Positions 28,412-39,264 of a stretch of 64,000 nucleotides of DNA are shown in pieces. The position numbers and the translations under genes are program-made. This DNA comes from Paraburkholderia tagetis (GTDB lineage Bacteria; Pseudomonadota; Gammaproteobacteria; Burkholderiales; Burkholderiaceae), in NCBI RefSeq assembly GCF_022213065.1, contig NZ_JAKLJA010000007.1, forward strand, positions 62,001 through 126,000, written 5' to 3'. Within the stretch, counting starts at the first letter, position 1. Every line of letters begins with the position of its first letter. Under the pieces are notes generated by a model. It did no database searches and was not told the origin of the DNA. It saw nothing but the letters and a program-made list of their open reading frames with translations.

Positions 28412-29082
28412 GCGCACCTTCGCCGCTGCCCGGCGGCCCGTAGCAGATTCTCTTCCGGCATGCATTGACGCTTGTCGAGGAGATACGCACGCATGGCACA
28501 TCCACGCCGTTCTGGACCTTCGGAGGGGGAACAGTGCTCATGCTGCGTTATGGCCACCGCTTGAGCAAGGACGTCGATATTTTCGTTCCCAATCCGCAGT
28601 ACCTTGGGTACGTCAATCCTCGTATCAACGAGACAGCATCGGAAATTACGACGGACTACGACGAGCACGCGGGCTTCGTGAAGCTCATCCTGCCCGAAGG
28701 CGAAATCGACTTCGTCGTCTCACAGAATCTGACCGCTCCCGGCTACGATGAGTGGGTGCTGATGGATCAACCGGTCAAGGTCGAGACTGCGGCGGAGATT
28801 GTCGCCAAGAAGATGTGGTATCGCGGAGACCGTCCGACGGCACGGGATCTGTTCGACCTGAGCCTCGTGATTGAACGGGAGTCCGATAATCTGATGGTGG
28901 CAGGCGCATATCTTGTTCGGCACCGCGAAACGTTTTTACGACTTCTGGTCGAGCATCGCACCTTTTTGCTGGCAAGATTCAACGACATCGAGACGCTAGG
29001 ATTTACACCTTCGTTCGATTATTGCGTTGGCTTGGCGAAGGAGTTTCTGGCGGCTCTTCCGAAGGCCAGCGCTCAAAACTGA
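28408..29082 (+). pseudogene. AbiEii/AbiGii-type nucleotidyltransferase toxin, interrupted by amber codon
   Basis: The natural start ATG at 28408 overlaps the previous stop (ATGA). The frame reads M-S-A-P-S-P-L-P-G-G-P and then TAG (28441-28443). It continues in the same frame as Q-I-L-F-R-H-A-L-T-L-V-E-E-I and on for about 200 residues to 29082. That part has the minimal nucleotidyltransferase motif (GGGTVLMLRYGHRLSKDVDIFV, with the D-x-D) and KVETAAEIVAKKMWYRG and RDLFDLSLV, typical of AbiEii toxins. A single base change of TGG, CAG, AAG or similar would explain the TAG. An internal TTG (28465) would skip it but removes about 19 residues and has no ribosome binding site. Confidence 0.78.
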
Positions 29083-29089
29083 ATCCCAC

Positions 29090-29125
29090 ACAAAAAACCA
29101 CGCGGCCGAAGTCCCCCCGGCCGCC
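29090..29125 (-). terminator. terminator of the RND efflux operon
   Basis: On the minus strand, gcggccg pairs with cggccgc (29102-29108 and 29118-29124), followed by a T-run (aaaaaa at 29092-29097 on the plus strand). It follows the mdtC-like stop, and the toxin remnant ends just beyond it. Confidence 0.75.
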
Positions 29126-29160
29126 CTCGTACCCCAAGCACCTCAAGCGTTCAGCCCCAC

Positions 29161-32100
29161 TTACTCCAGCACCCTCGGCGGCGGCTCCGCGCGCCCGCGC
29201 TTCGCATCCCACCACACGCGCAGGCGGTCCATATACAGATACACCACCGGCGTCGTATAGAGCGTGAGCGCCTGGCTCACGATCAGCCCGCCCACGATAG
29301 AGATGCCGAGCGGCGCGCGCAGCTCCGCACCTTCGCCGCGCCCGAACGCGAGCGGCAGCGCGCCCAGCAGCGCCGCGCAGGTCGTCATCATGATCGGCCG
29401 GAAGCGCAGCAGGCACGCCTGATAGATCGCGTTGCGCGAGCTCAGGCCCTGGCGCGATGCGTCGATCGCGAAGTCCACCATCATGATCGCGTTCTTCTTC
29501 ACGATGCCGATCAGCAAGATCACGCCAATCAGCGCAATGATGCTGAACTCGGTCTTGAAGAGCAGCAGCGCGAGCAGCGCGCCCACGCCCGCCGAAGGCA
29601 GCGTCGAGAGAATCGTGAGCGGGTGGATATAGCTCTCGTAGAGAATGCCCAGCACGATATACACGGCCGCGAGCGCCGCGAGAATCAGCAGCGGCTGGTT
29701 GTTGAGCGACTGCTGGAACGCCTGCGCCGTGCCCTGGAAGCTGCCGTGGATGGTCTGCGGCATGCCGATCTGGGCCATCGTGTCGTAGATGGCCTGGGTG
29801 GCGTCCGAGAGCGATTTGCCCGGCGGCAGATTGAACGAGATCGTCGAGGCCACGAACTGGCTCTGGTGGTTCACCGAGAGCGGCGTCGTGCCCGGCCCGA
29901 ACGAGGCGATCGCCGAGAGCGGGATCATCGTTTCCTTCGCCGTGGAGACGGCCGCGCCCGAGGACGCGCTCGACTTGCCGCTCGCCGCGATCGAGTTGTT
30001 CGCGAGGTTGCGCGCGGAGTCGGCGGCGATGGTTGCGGCGCTCGAGGCCGAGCCTGTGCCTGATTTTGCGCCCGTGCCGCCGGTCGCCGCACGCGCCGTG
30101 GCGGGGCCGCTCACCGTGCCCGCCGTCGCGTTGGTGCTTTGCGCGCCGCTCGCGCTTCCGCCCGAGGTGCTCACCCAGATCTGGTCGAGCATGTCCGGGC
30201 TTTGCCAGTACTGCGGCGCGACCTCCATCACCACGTGGTACTGGTTGAGCGGGTTGTAGATGGTGGAGACCTGGCGCTGGCCGAATGCGTCGTAGAGCGT
30301 GCTGTCGATCTGCGCTGGCTTGATGTTCAGCCGCGCCGCGCTCGCGCGGTCGATCGTGATCATCGATTCGAGGCCGCCTTGTTGCTGGTCCGAGTTCACG
30401 TCGGCGAGTTCGGGGCGCGCCTGGAGCGCCTCGGTGAGCTTCGGCGCCCACTTGTAGAGGTCGGTGGTGTTGTCGGCGAGCAGCGTGAACTGATACTGCG
30501 CGTTCGATTGCCGTCCGCCCACGCGGATGTCCTGCACGGACTGCAGGAAGGTGCGCGCGCCCGCCACGTGCGAGAGCGGCGTGCGCAGTTGCGCGATCAC
30601 CTGGTCGGCGGACATCTTGCGCTCGCTCTTGGGCTTGAGCGAGACGAACATGAAGCCCGAGTTGGTCGCGCGGCCGCCCGTGAAGCCCACCACCTGATCG
30701 ACGGCTGGATTCTCGCCGACGATCTTCATCATCTCGGCGAACTTCACCTTCATCGCCTGGAACGAGGTGGACTGGTCGGCCTGGATGCCGCCCACGAGGC
30801 GCCCCGTGTCCTGCTGCGGAAAGAAGCCCTTGGCGATGTTCACGTAGAGCACGACGTTCAGCGCGACGGTGGCGATGAGCGTCATGAGAATCAGCCGCGG
30901 GTGCGCGAGCGCCCAGCCGAGCGTGTGCTCATAGCCGCGGTGCAGGCGCGTGAAGCCGCGTTCGAGCCATTGCCCGAAGCGGCTTTCCTTTTTCTTCTCC
31001 TGCGGCTGCTCCAGCAGGCGCGAGCACATCATCGGCGTGAGCGTGAGCGACACCACGAGCGACACGCCAATCGCGAGCGAGAGCGTGAGCGCGAATTCGC
31101 GAAAGAGGCGTCCGACGATACCGCCCATCAGCAGAATGGGCAGGAACACGGCCACCAGCGAGACGCTAATCGAGAGCACCGTGAAGCCCACTTCGCGCGC
31201 GCCGAGCAGCGCCGCCCGCCTGCGCGGCACGCCGTTCTCGAGGTGGCGCGAAATGTTCTCCAGCACGACGATGGCGTCGTCCACGACGAAGCCGGTCGCG
31301 ATGGTGAGCGCCATCAGCGAGAGGTTGTCGAGCGAGAAGCCCATCAGGTACATGGCCGCGAAGGTGCCGATGATCGAGATGGGCACCGCCACGCTCGGAA
31401 TCAGCGTCGCGCGCCAGTTGCGCAGGAACAGGAACACCACCATCACCACGAGCGCCACGGCGATCATGAGCGTGTGCTCGGTGTCCTTGAGCGAGGCGCG
31501 GATCGTGACCGAGCGGTCCGAGGCGGGGATCACCTCGACATCGGCGGGCAGCGACGCCTTCAGTTGCGGCAGCATCGCCACCACGCGGTCCACGGTTTCG
31601 ATGATGTTCGCGCCGGGCTGGCGGTAGATGATCACGAGCACCGAGCGCTTGCCGTTGGCAAGACCGAGGTTGCGCAGGTCCTCGACCGAATCGACCACGT
31701 CGCCCACGTCCGAGAGCTTCACGCCCGCGCCGTTGCGGTAGGCGATGATGAGGTCCTTGTACTGGCTCGCCTTGCTCGCCTGGTCGTTGGTGTAGAGCTG
31801 GAAGCGCCGCGGGCCGAACTCGATGTCGCCCTTGGGACTGTTCGCGTTGGCCGAGGCGAGTGCCGCGCGCACGTCTTCGAGGCCGATGCCGTAATGAAAC
31901 AGCGCGTGCGGTTCGAGCTCCACGCGCACGGCCGGGTTGGCCGAGCCGCTCACGTCGACTTCGCCCACGCCGTTCACCTGCGAGAGCGACTGTTGCAGCA
32001 CCGTGGCCGCCGAGTCGTAGAGCTGGCCCGCGCTGAGCGTGGGCGAGGTGAGCGCGAGGATCAGGATGGGCGCGTCGGCGGGATTGACCTTGTGGTAGGT

Positions 32101-32481
32101 CGGGTTCTGCCTGAGGCTCGTGGGCAGGTCGGCGCGCGCGGCGTTGATGGCGGCCTGCACGTCGCGCGCGGCGCCGTCGATGTCGCGGTTCAGGCCGAAT
32201 TGCAACGTGATGCGCGTGCTGCCCACCGAGCTCGTCGAGGTCATCTCGGAGACGTCGGCGATCGACCCGAGGTGCCGCTCCAGCGGGCTCGCCACGCTGG
32301 TCGCCACCGTTTCCGGGCTGGCGCCAGGCAGCGTCGCCTGCACGGAGATGGTGGGAAAGTCCACTTGCGGCAGGGGCGCGACGGGCAGCTTCGCGAAGGC
32401 GAAGAGGCCCGCGAGCGCGATGCCGATCGCAAGCAGCGTGGTGGCGACGGGGCGGTTGATGAACGGGCGCGAGAGATTCAT
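29161..32481 (-). CDS. mdtC: RND efflux permease, MdtC-like
   Basis: A 1106-residue inner-membrane pump subunit of the HAE1 RND family. [19 protein letters not shown] begins TM1. [17 protein letters not shown] (about 397-413), with the paired Asp of TM4, is the proton relay. [13 protein letters not shown] is the periplasmic start. Adjacent MdtB-like and MdtA-like proteins make an MdtABC-type (hetero-RND) set, which uses two different permeases per pump. Residues about 773-848 are an extra Ser/Ala/Gly/Thr-rich stretch without homology to the pump core. No outer-membrane channel gene is present nearby. Confidence 0.92.
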   Translation of the reverse strand: MNLSRPFINRPVATTLLAIGIALAGLFAFAKLPVAPLPQVDFPTISVQATLPGASPETVATSVASPLERHLGSIADVSEMTSTSSVGSTRITLQFGLNRDIDGAARDVQAAINAARADLPTSLRQNPTYHKVNPADAPILILALTSPTLSAGQLYDSAATVLQQSLSQVNGVGEVDVSGSANPAVRVELEPHALFHYGIGLEDVRAALASANANSPKGDIEFGPRRFQLYTNDQASKASQYKDLIIAYRNGAGVKLSDVGDVVDSVEDLRNLGLANGKRSVLVIIYRQPGANIIETVDRVVAMLPQLKASLPADVEVIPASDRSVTIRASLKDTEHTLMIAVALVVMVVFLFLRNWRATLIPSVAVPISIIGTFAAMYLMGFSLDNLSLMALTIATGFVVDDAIVVLENISRHLENGVPRRRAALLGAREVGFTVLSISVSLVAVFLPILLMGGIVGRLFREFALTLSLAIGVSLVVSLTLTPMMCSRLLEQPQEKKKESRFGQWLERGFTRLHRGYEHTLGWALAHPRLILMTLIATVALNVVLYVNIAKGFFPQQDTGRLVGGIQADQSTSFQAMKVKFAEMMKIVGENPAVDQVVGFTGGRATNSGFMFVSLKPKSERKMSADQVIAQLRTPLSHVAGARTFLQSVQDIRVGGRQSNAQYQFTLLADNTTDLYKWAPKLTEALQARPELADVNSDQQQGGLESMITIDRASAARLNIKPAQIDSTLYDAFGQRQVSTIYNPLNQYHVVMEVAPQYWQSPDMLDQIWVSTSGGSASGAQSTNATAGTVSGPATARAATGGTGAKSGTGSASSAATIAADSARNLANNSIAASGKSSASSGAAVSTAKETMIPLSAIASFGPGTTPLSVNHQSQFVASTISFNLPPGKSLSDATQAIYDTMAQIGMPQTIHGSFQGTAQAFQQSLNNQPLLILAALAAVYIVLGILYESYIHPLTILSTLPSAGVGALLALLLFKTEFSIIALIGVILLIGIVKKNAIMMVDFAIDASRQGLSSRNAIYQACLLRFRPIMMTTCAALLGALPLAFGRGEGAELRAPLGISIVGGLIVSQALTLYTTPVVYLYMDRLRVWWDAKRGRAEPPPRVLE

Positions 32482-32485
32482 CGCG

Positions 32486-35400
32486 TCAGTGCTCCGTCGA
32501 CGAAGGCGCGGGTGGCGTGGGCGGCGTGGGCGGCGTGGGCGGCGTGGGTGGCGTGGGTGGCGTGGGTGGCGTGCGGTGCGAGCCGCCGCCGAAGCGCCGG
32601 CGCATGCGCGCGGCGAGCCGGTCGAACGCCAGGTAGATCACGGGCGTGGTGAAGAGCGTGAGCGCCTGGCTCACGATCAGGCCGCCCGCGATGGCGATGC
32701 CCAGCGGCCGCCGCAACTCCGAGCCCGCGCCGGTGCCGAGCATGAGCGGCAGCGCGCCCAGCAGCGCAGCCAGCGTCGTCATCATGATCGGTCGAAAGCG
32801 CAGCAGGCAGGCCTGGTAGATCGCCTCGCGCGGCGACTTGCCTTCGTTGCGCTCGGCGTCGAGCGCGAAGTCGATCATCATGATCGCGTTCTTTTTCACG
32901 ATGCCGATCAACAGCACGATGCCGATGATGCCGATGATGTCGAGGTCGTGCCCGGTCATGATCAGCGCAAGCAGCGCGCCGATGCCGGCGGATGGCAGCG
33001 TCGAGAGAATCGTGATCGGGTGCACGAAGCTCTCGTAGAGCACGCCCAGCACGATATACATCGTCACGATGGCCGCGAGGATCAGGAACAGTTCGTTCGA
33101 GAGCGATGCCTGGAAGGCGAGCGCCGCGCCCTGGAAGCGGGTCTGGAACGAGCCCGGCAGGCCGACGTCCTGCTCGGCCTGCTGGATCGCCTTGACCGCC
33201 GCGCCCAGCGACGCGCCGGGCGCGAGGTTGAACGAGATGGTCGTGGCCGGGAACTGCGAGAGATGCGTGACGAGCAGCGGCGCGGGCCGTTCGTGGAACT
33301 TCGCGATGGCCGAGAGCGGCACCTGGCCCGATGTCGACGTGGCGGAGGGCAGGTAGAGCGCGTTCAGCGAGTCCGTGTAGTGCTGCATGACCGGATCGGC
33401 TTCGAGAATCACACGGTACTGGTTCGACTGCGTGAAGATCGTCGAGATGATGCGCTGGCCGAACGCGTCGTAGAGCGCGTTGTCCACGGTCGCGGGCGTG
33501 ATGCCGTAGCGCGCGGCGCTGGCGCGGTCGATCTCGATGAACACCGACTGGCCCTGGTCCTGGAGATCGGTCGCGACATCGGCGAGTTCGGGCAACTGCG
33601 CCAGCCGGTGCACGAGCTTGGGCACCCAGGTCGTGAAGTCCTGGATGTTGGGCGTCGTGAGCATGAACTGGTATTGCGTCGGGCTCACGGTCGAGTCGAT
33701 CGTGAGGTCCTGCACCGGCTGCATGTAGAGCGTCGCGCCCGTGACGTGCGAAACCGACTGTTGCAGGTCGCGGATGATCTGGCTCGCCGATTCGCTGCGG
33801 TCGTCGCGCGGCTTCAGGTTGATGAGCATGCGCCCGCTGTTGAGCGTGATGTTGGTGCCGTCCACGCCAATGAACGAGGTGAGGCTGTCCACGTTCTCGT
33901 TCTTGAGGATCTCGGTGGCGAGCGCCTGCTGGCGCTCGGCCATCGACGCATAGGAAACCGATTGAGGCGCCTGCGTGATCGCCTGGATCACGCCGGTGTC
34001 CTGCACCGGGAAGAAGCCCTTGGGCACCACCACGTAGAGGATGCCGGTGAGCACGAGCGTGATCGCGAACACGATCATCGTGAGCCGCTGGCGCGCGAGC
34101 ACCCATTCGAGCGCGACGCCATAACGGCCGATGATGTATTCGAAGAAGCCATGCACGCGCGCCTCGAACCGGTGGCTCTCGGGCGGCGGTGTGTGGCGCA
34201 GCATCTTCGCGCACATCATCGGTACGAGCGTGAGCGAGACCACGGCCGAGATCACGATGGTCACGGCGAGCGTGATCGCGAATTCGTGAAAGAGCCGGCC
34301 CACCACGTCGCCCATGAAGAGCAGCGGAATCAGCACCGCGATCAGCGATACGGTCAACGAAATAATCGTGAAGCCGATCTGCTTCGAACCCTTGAGCGCG
34401 GCTTCGAGCGGCGTGTCGCCGTCCTCCACGTAGCGCGCGATGTTCTCGATCATGACGATGGCGTCGTCCACGACGAAGCCGGTCGCGATGGTGAGCGCCA
34501 TTAGCGAAAGATTGTCGAGCGAGAAGCCGCACAGGTACATGACCGCGAGCGTGCCGATCAGCGAGAGCGGCACCGAGAGGCTCGGAATGATCGTCGCGTA
34601 GATGTTGGCGAGGAACAGGTACATCACCAGCACCACCAGCACGACCGACATCAGCAGTTCGAATTGCACGTCGCGCACCGAGGCGCGGATCGTGGTGGTG
34701 CGGTCGGTGACGATCTGCACGTCGAGCGAGGCGGGCAGCGCTTGCTGCAACCGCGGCAGCAGCGCCTTGACGCTGTCCACCACCTGGATCACGTTAGCGC
34801 CGGGCTGGCGCTGCACGTTCAGGATGATCGCGGGCGTGTTGTTCACCCACGCGCCGAGCTTGGTGTTCTCGGCGCCCTGCATGATATTGGCCACATCCGT
34901 GAGCATCACCGGGCGGCCGTTGCGGTACGCGATGACCGCGCTTTTATACGCGTCGGCGTCCGTGAGTTGATCGTTCGCGTTGATCGAGTACGCGCGCGTC
35001 GGGCCGTCGAAGTTGCCCTTCGGCGTGTTGACGTTGAGGTTCGAGATGCTGGTGCGCAAGTCGTCGAGATTCAGGCCGTAGGCCGCGAGCGCGCGCGGGT
35101 TCGCCTGGATGCGCACGGCCGGACGCTGGCCGCCCGTGAGGCTCACGAGACCCACGCCCGCAACCTGCGAAATTTTCTGCGCGAGGCGCGTGTCGGCGAG
35201 GTCCTGGACCTGCGTGAGCGGCAGCGTCTTCGAGGTGATCGCGAGCGTGAGGATAGGCGCGTCGGCGGGGTTGACCTTGGCGTAGATCGGCGGCGCGGGC
35301 AGGTCCGAGGGCAGCAGGTTGCCAGCCGCATTGATGGCCGCCTGCACCTCCTGCTCGGCGACGTCGAGCGGCAGATCGAGGCTGAACTGCAACGTGATGA

Positions 35401-35668
35401 CCGAGGCGCCCGCCGAGCTGCGCGACGACATCTGGTTGAGCGACGGCATCTGCCCGAACTGGCGCTCGAGCGGCGCCGTGACCGAGGACGTCATCACTTC
35501 CGGGCTCGCGCCCGGATAGAAAGTCTGCACCTGGATGGTCGGGTAATCGACTTCGGGCAGAGCGGAAAGCGGCAGGAAACGCAGCGCGACGAGGCCGACC
35601 AGCATGATCGCCGCCATGAGCAGCGCCGTGCCGACCGGACGCAGGATAAAGGCGCGGGAGGGATTCAT
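32486..35668 (-). CDS. mdtB: RND efflux permease, MdtB-like
   Basis: A 1060-residue HAE1 RND permease. [19 protein letters not shown] starts it, and [17 protein letters not shown] (about residues 398-414) carries the TM4 proton-relay Asp pair. It runs in one operon with mdtA (5 bp upstream) and mdtC (4 bp downstream). The last 35 residues are a Pro-Pro-Thr tail from a 9-bp repeat (32511-32573), beyond the usual RND end. Such pumps export bile salts, novobiocin-like drugs or metals; the substrate cannot be read from sequence. Confidence 0.92.
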   Translation of the reverse strand: MNPSRAFILRPVGTALLMAAIMLVGLVALRFLPLSALPEVDYPTIQVQTFYPGASPEVMTSSVTAPLERQFGQMPSLNQMSSRSSAGASVITLQFSLDLPLDVAEQEVQAAINAAGNLLPSDLPAPPIYAKVNPADAPILTLAITSKTLPLTQVQDLADTRLAQKISQVAGVGLVSLTGGQRPAVRIQANPRALAAYGLNLDDLRTSISNLNVNTPKGNFDGPTRAYSINANDQLTDADAYKSAVIAYRNGRPVMLTDVANIMQGAENTKLGAWVNNTPAIILNVQRQPGANVIQVVDSVKALLPRLQQALPASLDVQIVTDRTTTIRASVRDVQFELLMSVVLVVLVMYLFLANIYATIIPSLSVPLSLIGTLAVMYLCGFSLDNLSLMALTIATGFVVDDAIVMIENIARYVEDGDTPLEAALKGSKQIGFTIISLTVSLIAVLIPLLFMGDVVGRLFHEFAITLAVTIVISAVVSLTLVPMMCAKMLRHTPPPESHRFEARVHGFFEYIIGRYGVALEWVLARQRLTMIVFAITLVLTGILYVVVPKGFFPVQDTGVIQAITQAPQSVSYASMAERQQALATEILKNENVDSLTSFIGVDGTNITLNSGRMLINLKPRDDRSESASQIIRDLQQSVSHVTGATLYMQPVQDLTIDSTVSPTQYQFMLTTPNIQDFTTWVPKLVHRLAQLPELADVATDLQDQGQSVFIEIDRASAARYGITPATVDNALYDAFGQRIISTIFTQSNQYRVILEADPVMQHYTDSLNALYLPSATSTSGQVPLSAIAKFHERPAPLLVTHLSQFPATTISFNLAPGASLGAAVKAIQQAEQDVGLPGSFQTRFQGAALAFQASLSNELFLILAAIVTMYIVLGVLYESFVHPITILSTLPSAGIGALLALIMTGHDLDIIGIIGIVLLIGIVKKNAIMMIDFALDAERNEGKSPREAIYQACLLRFRPIMMTTLAALLGALPLMLGTGAGSELRRPLGIAIAGGLIVSQALTLFTTPVIYLAFDRLAARMRRRFGGGSHRTPPTPPTPPTPPTPPTPPTPPAPSSTEH
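32511..32573 (-). repeat. seven 9-bp tandem repeats coding a Pro-Pro-Thr tail
   Basis: Seven units of ggtggcgtg/ggcggcgtg; on the coding strand they read CAC-GCC-ACC-type triplets that translate as repeated P-P-T at the C-terminus of the MdtB-like pump. Such short unit arrays expand and contract easily, so copy number is likely variable between strains. Confidence 0.85.
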
Positions 35669-35673
35669 GCGGC

Positions 35674-37059
35674 TTACTGGCCCTCAGCGCCGGATGCGTG
35701 GCGGCGGCCCTGGTGGGCTCCCGATGCGCCGCTCTTCGTACTACCTGCTGTACCTGAGGCACCTGATACACCTGAGGCACCTGAGGTAGCCGACGCGTGT
35801 TTCGGACGCTCGGCGGGGATCGTGATTTTCGAGCCTTCGCGCAGGCGGTCCGAGCCGTCGGTCACGATGCGCTCGCCCACGGCGAGGCCCGAGGCGATGC
35901 TGGTGCGCTCGGCGTTGACCGGACCGACCTTCACGAGCCGCACCGTGACGGTGTTGTCGGGCTTCACCACATAGACGTACTGCCCCTGCGAGCCATTGAG
36001 CACGGAGGAGGTGGGCACGATCACCGCGTCGTGGATCGTGTCGACGAGCAGGCGTGCATTGACGAACTGATTCGGGAACAGCGAGCCGTCGCCGTTGGCG
36101 AAGCTCGCGCGCAGCTTCACGGTGCCGGTCGTGGTGTCGATCTGGTTGTCGATGGTTTGCAGGAAGCCGTTTTCGAGCAACGTGGTGTTGCTGCGGTCGT
36201 AGGCCGAGACCGACATCTTCGTGCCCGCGCGCAACTGCTTCAGGATCGGCGGCAGGTTGTCCTCCGAGGTCGTGAAGATCACGCTGATCGGCTGCAACTG
36301 CGTGAGCATGACGATGCCGTTGGTGTCGCCGGGCGTGACGTAGTTGCCCGGGTCGACCTGGCGCAGACCCACGCGCCCCGAGACCGGCGCGATGATGCGC
36401 GCATAGGTGAGGTCGAGCTTGTAGGTGTCGATGTTGGCCTGGTCGGACTTGACGGTGCCCTCGTACTGCTTCACGAGCGAGCCCTGCGTGTCCACCTGCT
36501 GGCTCGCGATCGAGTCCTGCGCGAGCAGCGTCTGGTAGCGCTTGAGGTCGAGGCGGGCGGTGGCGAGCAGCGCCTGGTCGCGCGCGAGCTGGCCTTCGGC
36601 GTTGGCGAGCGAGATCTGATAGGGGCGCGGGTCGATCTGCGCGAGCACGTCGCCCTTTTTCACCATCTGGCCTTCCTCGAAGTTGACGCTTTGCAGCGTG
36701 CCGGAAAGTTGCGTGCGCACCGTGACGGAGGCAAGCGGCGTGACCGTGCCGAGCGCCGTGATGACGATGGGCATGTCGCCCGCCTTGGCGGCCGCCACGC
36801 TGACCGGCTGCGGCATGTTCGCCATCGCGCCGGGGCCGCCGTGGCGCATGCGGCCGCCGCTCGCGGCGGCGGGGCTGCCGGCGCCCGGGGGCTTGCTCCA
36901 GGGCTGCCAGCGCAGCAGCACGATGGCGGCGACGATCAGCACGACGACAAACGCAATCAGCTTGCCGCGGCTCTTGCGCGGCGCCGGGCCGCCCGAAGGC
37001 GCAGGCGCGGACGGCGTGTCTCGACGAGGGGAATCCGGGCGCTTTTCTTCTTTATCCAT
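35674..37059 (-). CDS. mdtA: RND periplasmic adaptor, MdtA-like
   Basis: A 461-residue membrane fusion protein. One N-terminal TM segment ([16 protein letters not shown], about 31-46) anchors it. A biotin-lipoyl-like hairpin follows (about 85-230; [39 protein letters not shown]), then the beta-barrel ([18 protein letters not shown]). It links the two permeases to an outer-membrane channel. The C-terminus has a Ser/Gly/Ala repeat region (35742-35786) after the conserved part. It is the first gene of the minus-strand operon mdtA-mdtB-mdtC. Length is longer than E. coli MdtA (415) because of both ends. Confidence 0.92.
   Translation of the reverse strand: MDKEEKRPDSPRRDTPSAPAPSGGPAPRKSRGKLIAFVVVLIVAAIVLLRWQPWSKPPGAGSPAAASGGRMRHGGPGAMANMPQPVSVAAAKAGDMPIVITALGTVTPLASVTVRTQLSGTLQSVNFEEGQMVKKGDVLAQIDPRPYQISLANAEGQLARDQALLATARLDLKRYQTLLAQDSIASQQVDTQGSLVKQYEGTVKSDQANIDTYKLDLTYARIIAPVSGRVGLRQVDPGNYVTPGDTNGIVMLTQLQPISVIFTTSEDNLPPILKQLRAGTKMSVSAYDRSNTTLLENGFLQTIDNQIDTTTGTVKLRASFANGDGSLFPNQFVNARLLVDTIHDAVIVPTSSVLNGSQGQYVYVVKPDNTVTVRLVKVGPVNAERTSIASGLAVGERIVTDGSDRLREGSKITIPAERPKHASATSGASGVSGASGTAGSTKSGASGAHQGRRHASGAEGQ
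35742..35786 (-). repeat. five 9-bp tandem repeats in the adaptor gene
   Basis: Five units of cacctgagg-like sequence on the plus strand, coding S-G-A / S-G-V / S-G-T repeats in the C-terminal tail of the adaptor. In frame and outside the conserved fold. Confidence 0.75.
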
Positions 37060-37180
37060 CGGTCAGGTTGGTAACAAAATCGGTGACGTGCTTGTCGGTT
37101 GAGCGGGTTGGCCGGGTGGGCGTGCCGGGTGTTCGTTCGGCTGGCCGGGGCGGCGCGCGTCTGCGTCGGCCGAACCTAGC

Positions 37181-37210
37181 CAAATTCAGCCAAATTCAGC
37201 CAAATTCAGC
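37181..37210. repeat. three perfect 10-bp direct repeats upstream of mdtA
   Basis: caaattcagc three times in tandem, about 120-150 bp before the mdtA-like start. One helical turn per unit makes it a candidate binding array for a regulator of the pump operon; no palindrome is seen. Confidence 0.85.
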
Positions 37211-37796
37211 CACGCCCGGTCACGCATGACGCGATGCTACGCGAGACGCGCGCAAGGTCGATGTCAGGTGTTTGTCGGCCAGCGGGACGATGCGCCGTCC
37301 GCGGCCCCGACGCAGGGCGACACGCGTTGCCGGCGCTCGCGCGATGCTTGCACGATGCCTTGATCGTCACGCGCGCTCGATGCGTCTGCGACGGACGACG
37401 CGCGTGCGATGGTCCGCGCGTGGCTGAGCGATGTCAGGTCGGGCGCCGATGCAGCCAAAAAGCATGATGCTACGTTGCTGTCTCTCTTACAGTCCAGCCT
37501 CGTATCTTTCGGCACGTTACGACGGTTACAGCTCGTCCGACGCGTTGTGGGAAGGTGCGATGGCTTGTCGGAGAAAGCGCAGGGGGGGAGGAGCATCGAT
37601 GTCAGGTGCGAGATCGGCACTGGTTGGAGACGGGCTGGTGCATCTGACTGGCGATTGCGCGGGCTGCTGTCCGAGTTGTGCTGGCAAAACCCGGGACATC
37701 TCAGCCGCATGGGAAATTGCCGGGAAATGTTTGATAGTTCGCGTATTCTGGCGAGATTTTGCTTGACTTAGTCAGCATCTGGATAAAAAATTCAGT

Positions 37797-37860
37797 CACT
37801 TTCGAGCTGACCTCGAAGGCGCCGAGCGAGAACCCCGTGTACCTTGCGGGGTTTTTAAGT
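37797..37860 (+). ncRNA. candidate small RNA with two hairpins and a terminator
   Basis: The span contains a perfect hairpin ttcgag-ctgac-ctcgaa, a GC-rich linker, and a terminator aaccccg...cggggttttt. A possible promoter, TTGACT (37763-37768) with TAAAAA 15 bp later, lies just before. No gene on this strand needs this terminator. Function unknown; it is only a structural call. Confidence 0.45.
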
Positions 37861-37924
37861 ACCCCGGCATATGCATTTCGCATAAATTCGGCGGCCTGGT
37901 CAGCAATCGAATACCGTCTCTCAG

Positions 37925-37993
37925 GTTCTAGCACGGCCCTCGGAATGGCTAGAACTTTTCAAAGCGTCACGTTTATACGTGGCGCTTTTTTTT
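37925..37993 (+). terminator. second rightward hairpin and strong terminator
   Basis: An 8-bp inverted repeat gttctagc (37925-37932) / gctagaac (37948-37955) is followed by a stem aagcgtcacg / cgtggcgctt and eight T (37986-37993). It reads rightward toward the amtB 3' end, with no rightward gene before it except the candidate RNA. It could end a second small RNA or a readthrough transcript. Confidence 0.6.
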
Positions 37994-38061
37994 CGCCTGC
38001 GCCAGAATCGACCCGACCTCGGGACCGAAGTCGACGGAGCGGGCGCGCGCGCCCTGAAGCG

Positions 38062-39264
38062 TCAGAACACGGTTTCGCGCTCCGGCGTCGCGCTGATCTT
38101 GTGGACCGCAATATCGGCGCCGTTGTATTCGTCTTCCTGATCGAGGCGCAAGCCCACGATTGCGCGCAGCGCACCGTAGACCACGAAGCCGCCAAGCGAG
38201 GCGATCACGATGCCGGCTATCGTCCCGACGATCTGCGCGCCGAGCGAGACGCCGCCGGTTCCACCCAGCGCGTGCACGCCGAAGATCCCCGCCGCGACGC
38301 CGCCCCACGCGCCGCACAGCCCGTGCAGCGGCCACACGCCGAGCACGTCGTCGATGCGCCAGCGGTTCTGCACGCAGGTGAACATGTAGACGAACAGCAC
38401 GCCGGCCACCGCGCCCGTCGCGAGCGCGCCGAGCGGATGCATCACATCCGAGCCCGCGCACACGGCCACGAGCCCCGCGAGCGGCCCGTTATAGGTGAAG
38501 CCCGGGTCGTTGCGGCCCGCGAACCAGGCGGCGAGTGTGCCGCCCACCATCGCCATCAGCGAATTCACGGCCACGAGGCCGCTGATCTTGTCGATGGTCT
38601 GCGCGCTCATTACGTTAAAGCCGAACCAGCCCACCGCGAGCACCCAGGCGCCGAGCGCGAGGAAAGGGATGTTCGAGGGCGGATGCGCGGAGATGCGGCC
38701 GTCGCGCGAATAGCGCCCGTGGCGCGGCCCGAGCAGCAGCACGGCGGGCAGCGCCACCCAGCCGCCGAATGCGTGCACCACCACCGAGCCCGCGAAATCA
38801 TGAAACGGCACGCCGAACACATGCGTGATCGCATCTTCGAAGTGCAGGCGGTTGTTCCACACCATGCCTTCGAAGAACGGATAGATGAAGCCGACGATCA
38901 CGAAAGTCGCGAACAGTTGCGGGTTGAACTTCGAGCGCTCCGCGATGCCGCCCGAGACGATGGCCGGAATCGCCGCCGCGAAGGTGAGCAGGAAGAAGAA
39001 GCGCACGAGCTGATAGCCGTTGTGCTCGGCGAGCACGTCGGCGTGCGAGAAGAACTGCACGCCGTAGGCGATGGTGTAGCCGATGAAGAAATATGCGATC
39101 GTCGAGACCGAAAAATCGACGAGGATCTTCACGAGCGCATTGACCTGGTTCTTCTTGCGCACGGTGCCGAGTTCGAGAAACGCGAACCCCGCATGCATGG
39201 CGAGCACCATGGCGGCGCCCAGCAGCAGAAACAGCGTGTCGGTGCCGGTTTTGAGATTGTCCAT
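38062..39264 (-). CDS. amtB: ammonium transporter AmtB
   Basis: A 400-residue trimeric channel protein with about eleven helices. The twin histidines of the pore are in FHDFAGSVVVHAFGG and WPLHGLCGAWG, and the amphipathic C-tail (DEYNGADIAVHK) is the usual contact for a GlnK/PII regulator. It conducts NH4+/NH3 at low ammonium. The start is ATG 39264 (M-D-N-L-K), with AGGACGCA just upstream; the frame extends to 39471 but that part is not protein-like. There is no glnK beside it. The orphan kinase at 39735 is divergently transcribed. Confidence 0.92.
   Translation of the reverse strand: MDNLKTGTDTLFLLLGAAMVLAMHAGFAFLELGTVRKKNQVNALVKILVDFSVSTIAYFFIGYTIAYGVQFFSHADVLAEHNGYQLVRFFFLLTFAAAIPAIVSGGIAERSKFNPQLFATFVIVGFIYPFFEGMVWNNRLHFEDAITHVFGVPFHDFAGSVVVHAFGGWVALPAVLLLGPRHGRYSRDGRISAHPPSNIPFLALGAWVLAVGWFGFNVMSAQTIDKISGLVAVNSLMAMVGGTLAAWFAGRNDPGFTYNGPLAGLVAVCAGSDVMHPLGALATGAVAGVLFVYMFTCVQNRWRIDDVLGVWPLHGLCGAWGGVAAGIFGVHALGGTGGVSLGAQIVGTIAGIVIASLGGFVVYGALRAIVGLRLDQEDEYNGADIAVHKISATPERETVF

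Larger units (their letters stand above)
37060..38061. other. 1-kb intergenic region with repeats, hairpins and terminators
   Basis: This lies between the mdtA-like start and the amtB stop, both on the minus strand. It holds three 10-bp direct repeats near the mdtA promoter (37181-37210), and two hairpin-terminator structures reading rightward (37797-37860, 37925-37993). Open frames here (for example 77 codons on the minus strand at 37701-37934) overlap the hairpins, have no recognisable homology and are rejected. GC falls near 37740-37990. Confidence 0.55.

Noticed and set aside
30139..32652. 837-codon plus-strand open frame over the mdtC-like gene
   Set aside because: It is antisense to a clear RND permease; the translation is His/Arg/Glu-rich, which is typical of shadow frames in GC-rich DNA.
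37701..37934. 77-codon minus-strand open frame between mdtA and amtB
   Set aside because: It translates straight through the terminator hairpin and has no ribosome binding site or family; treated as chance.
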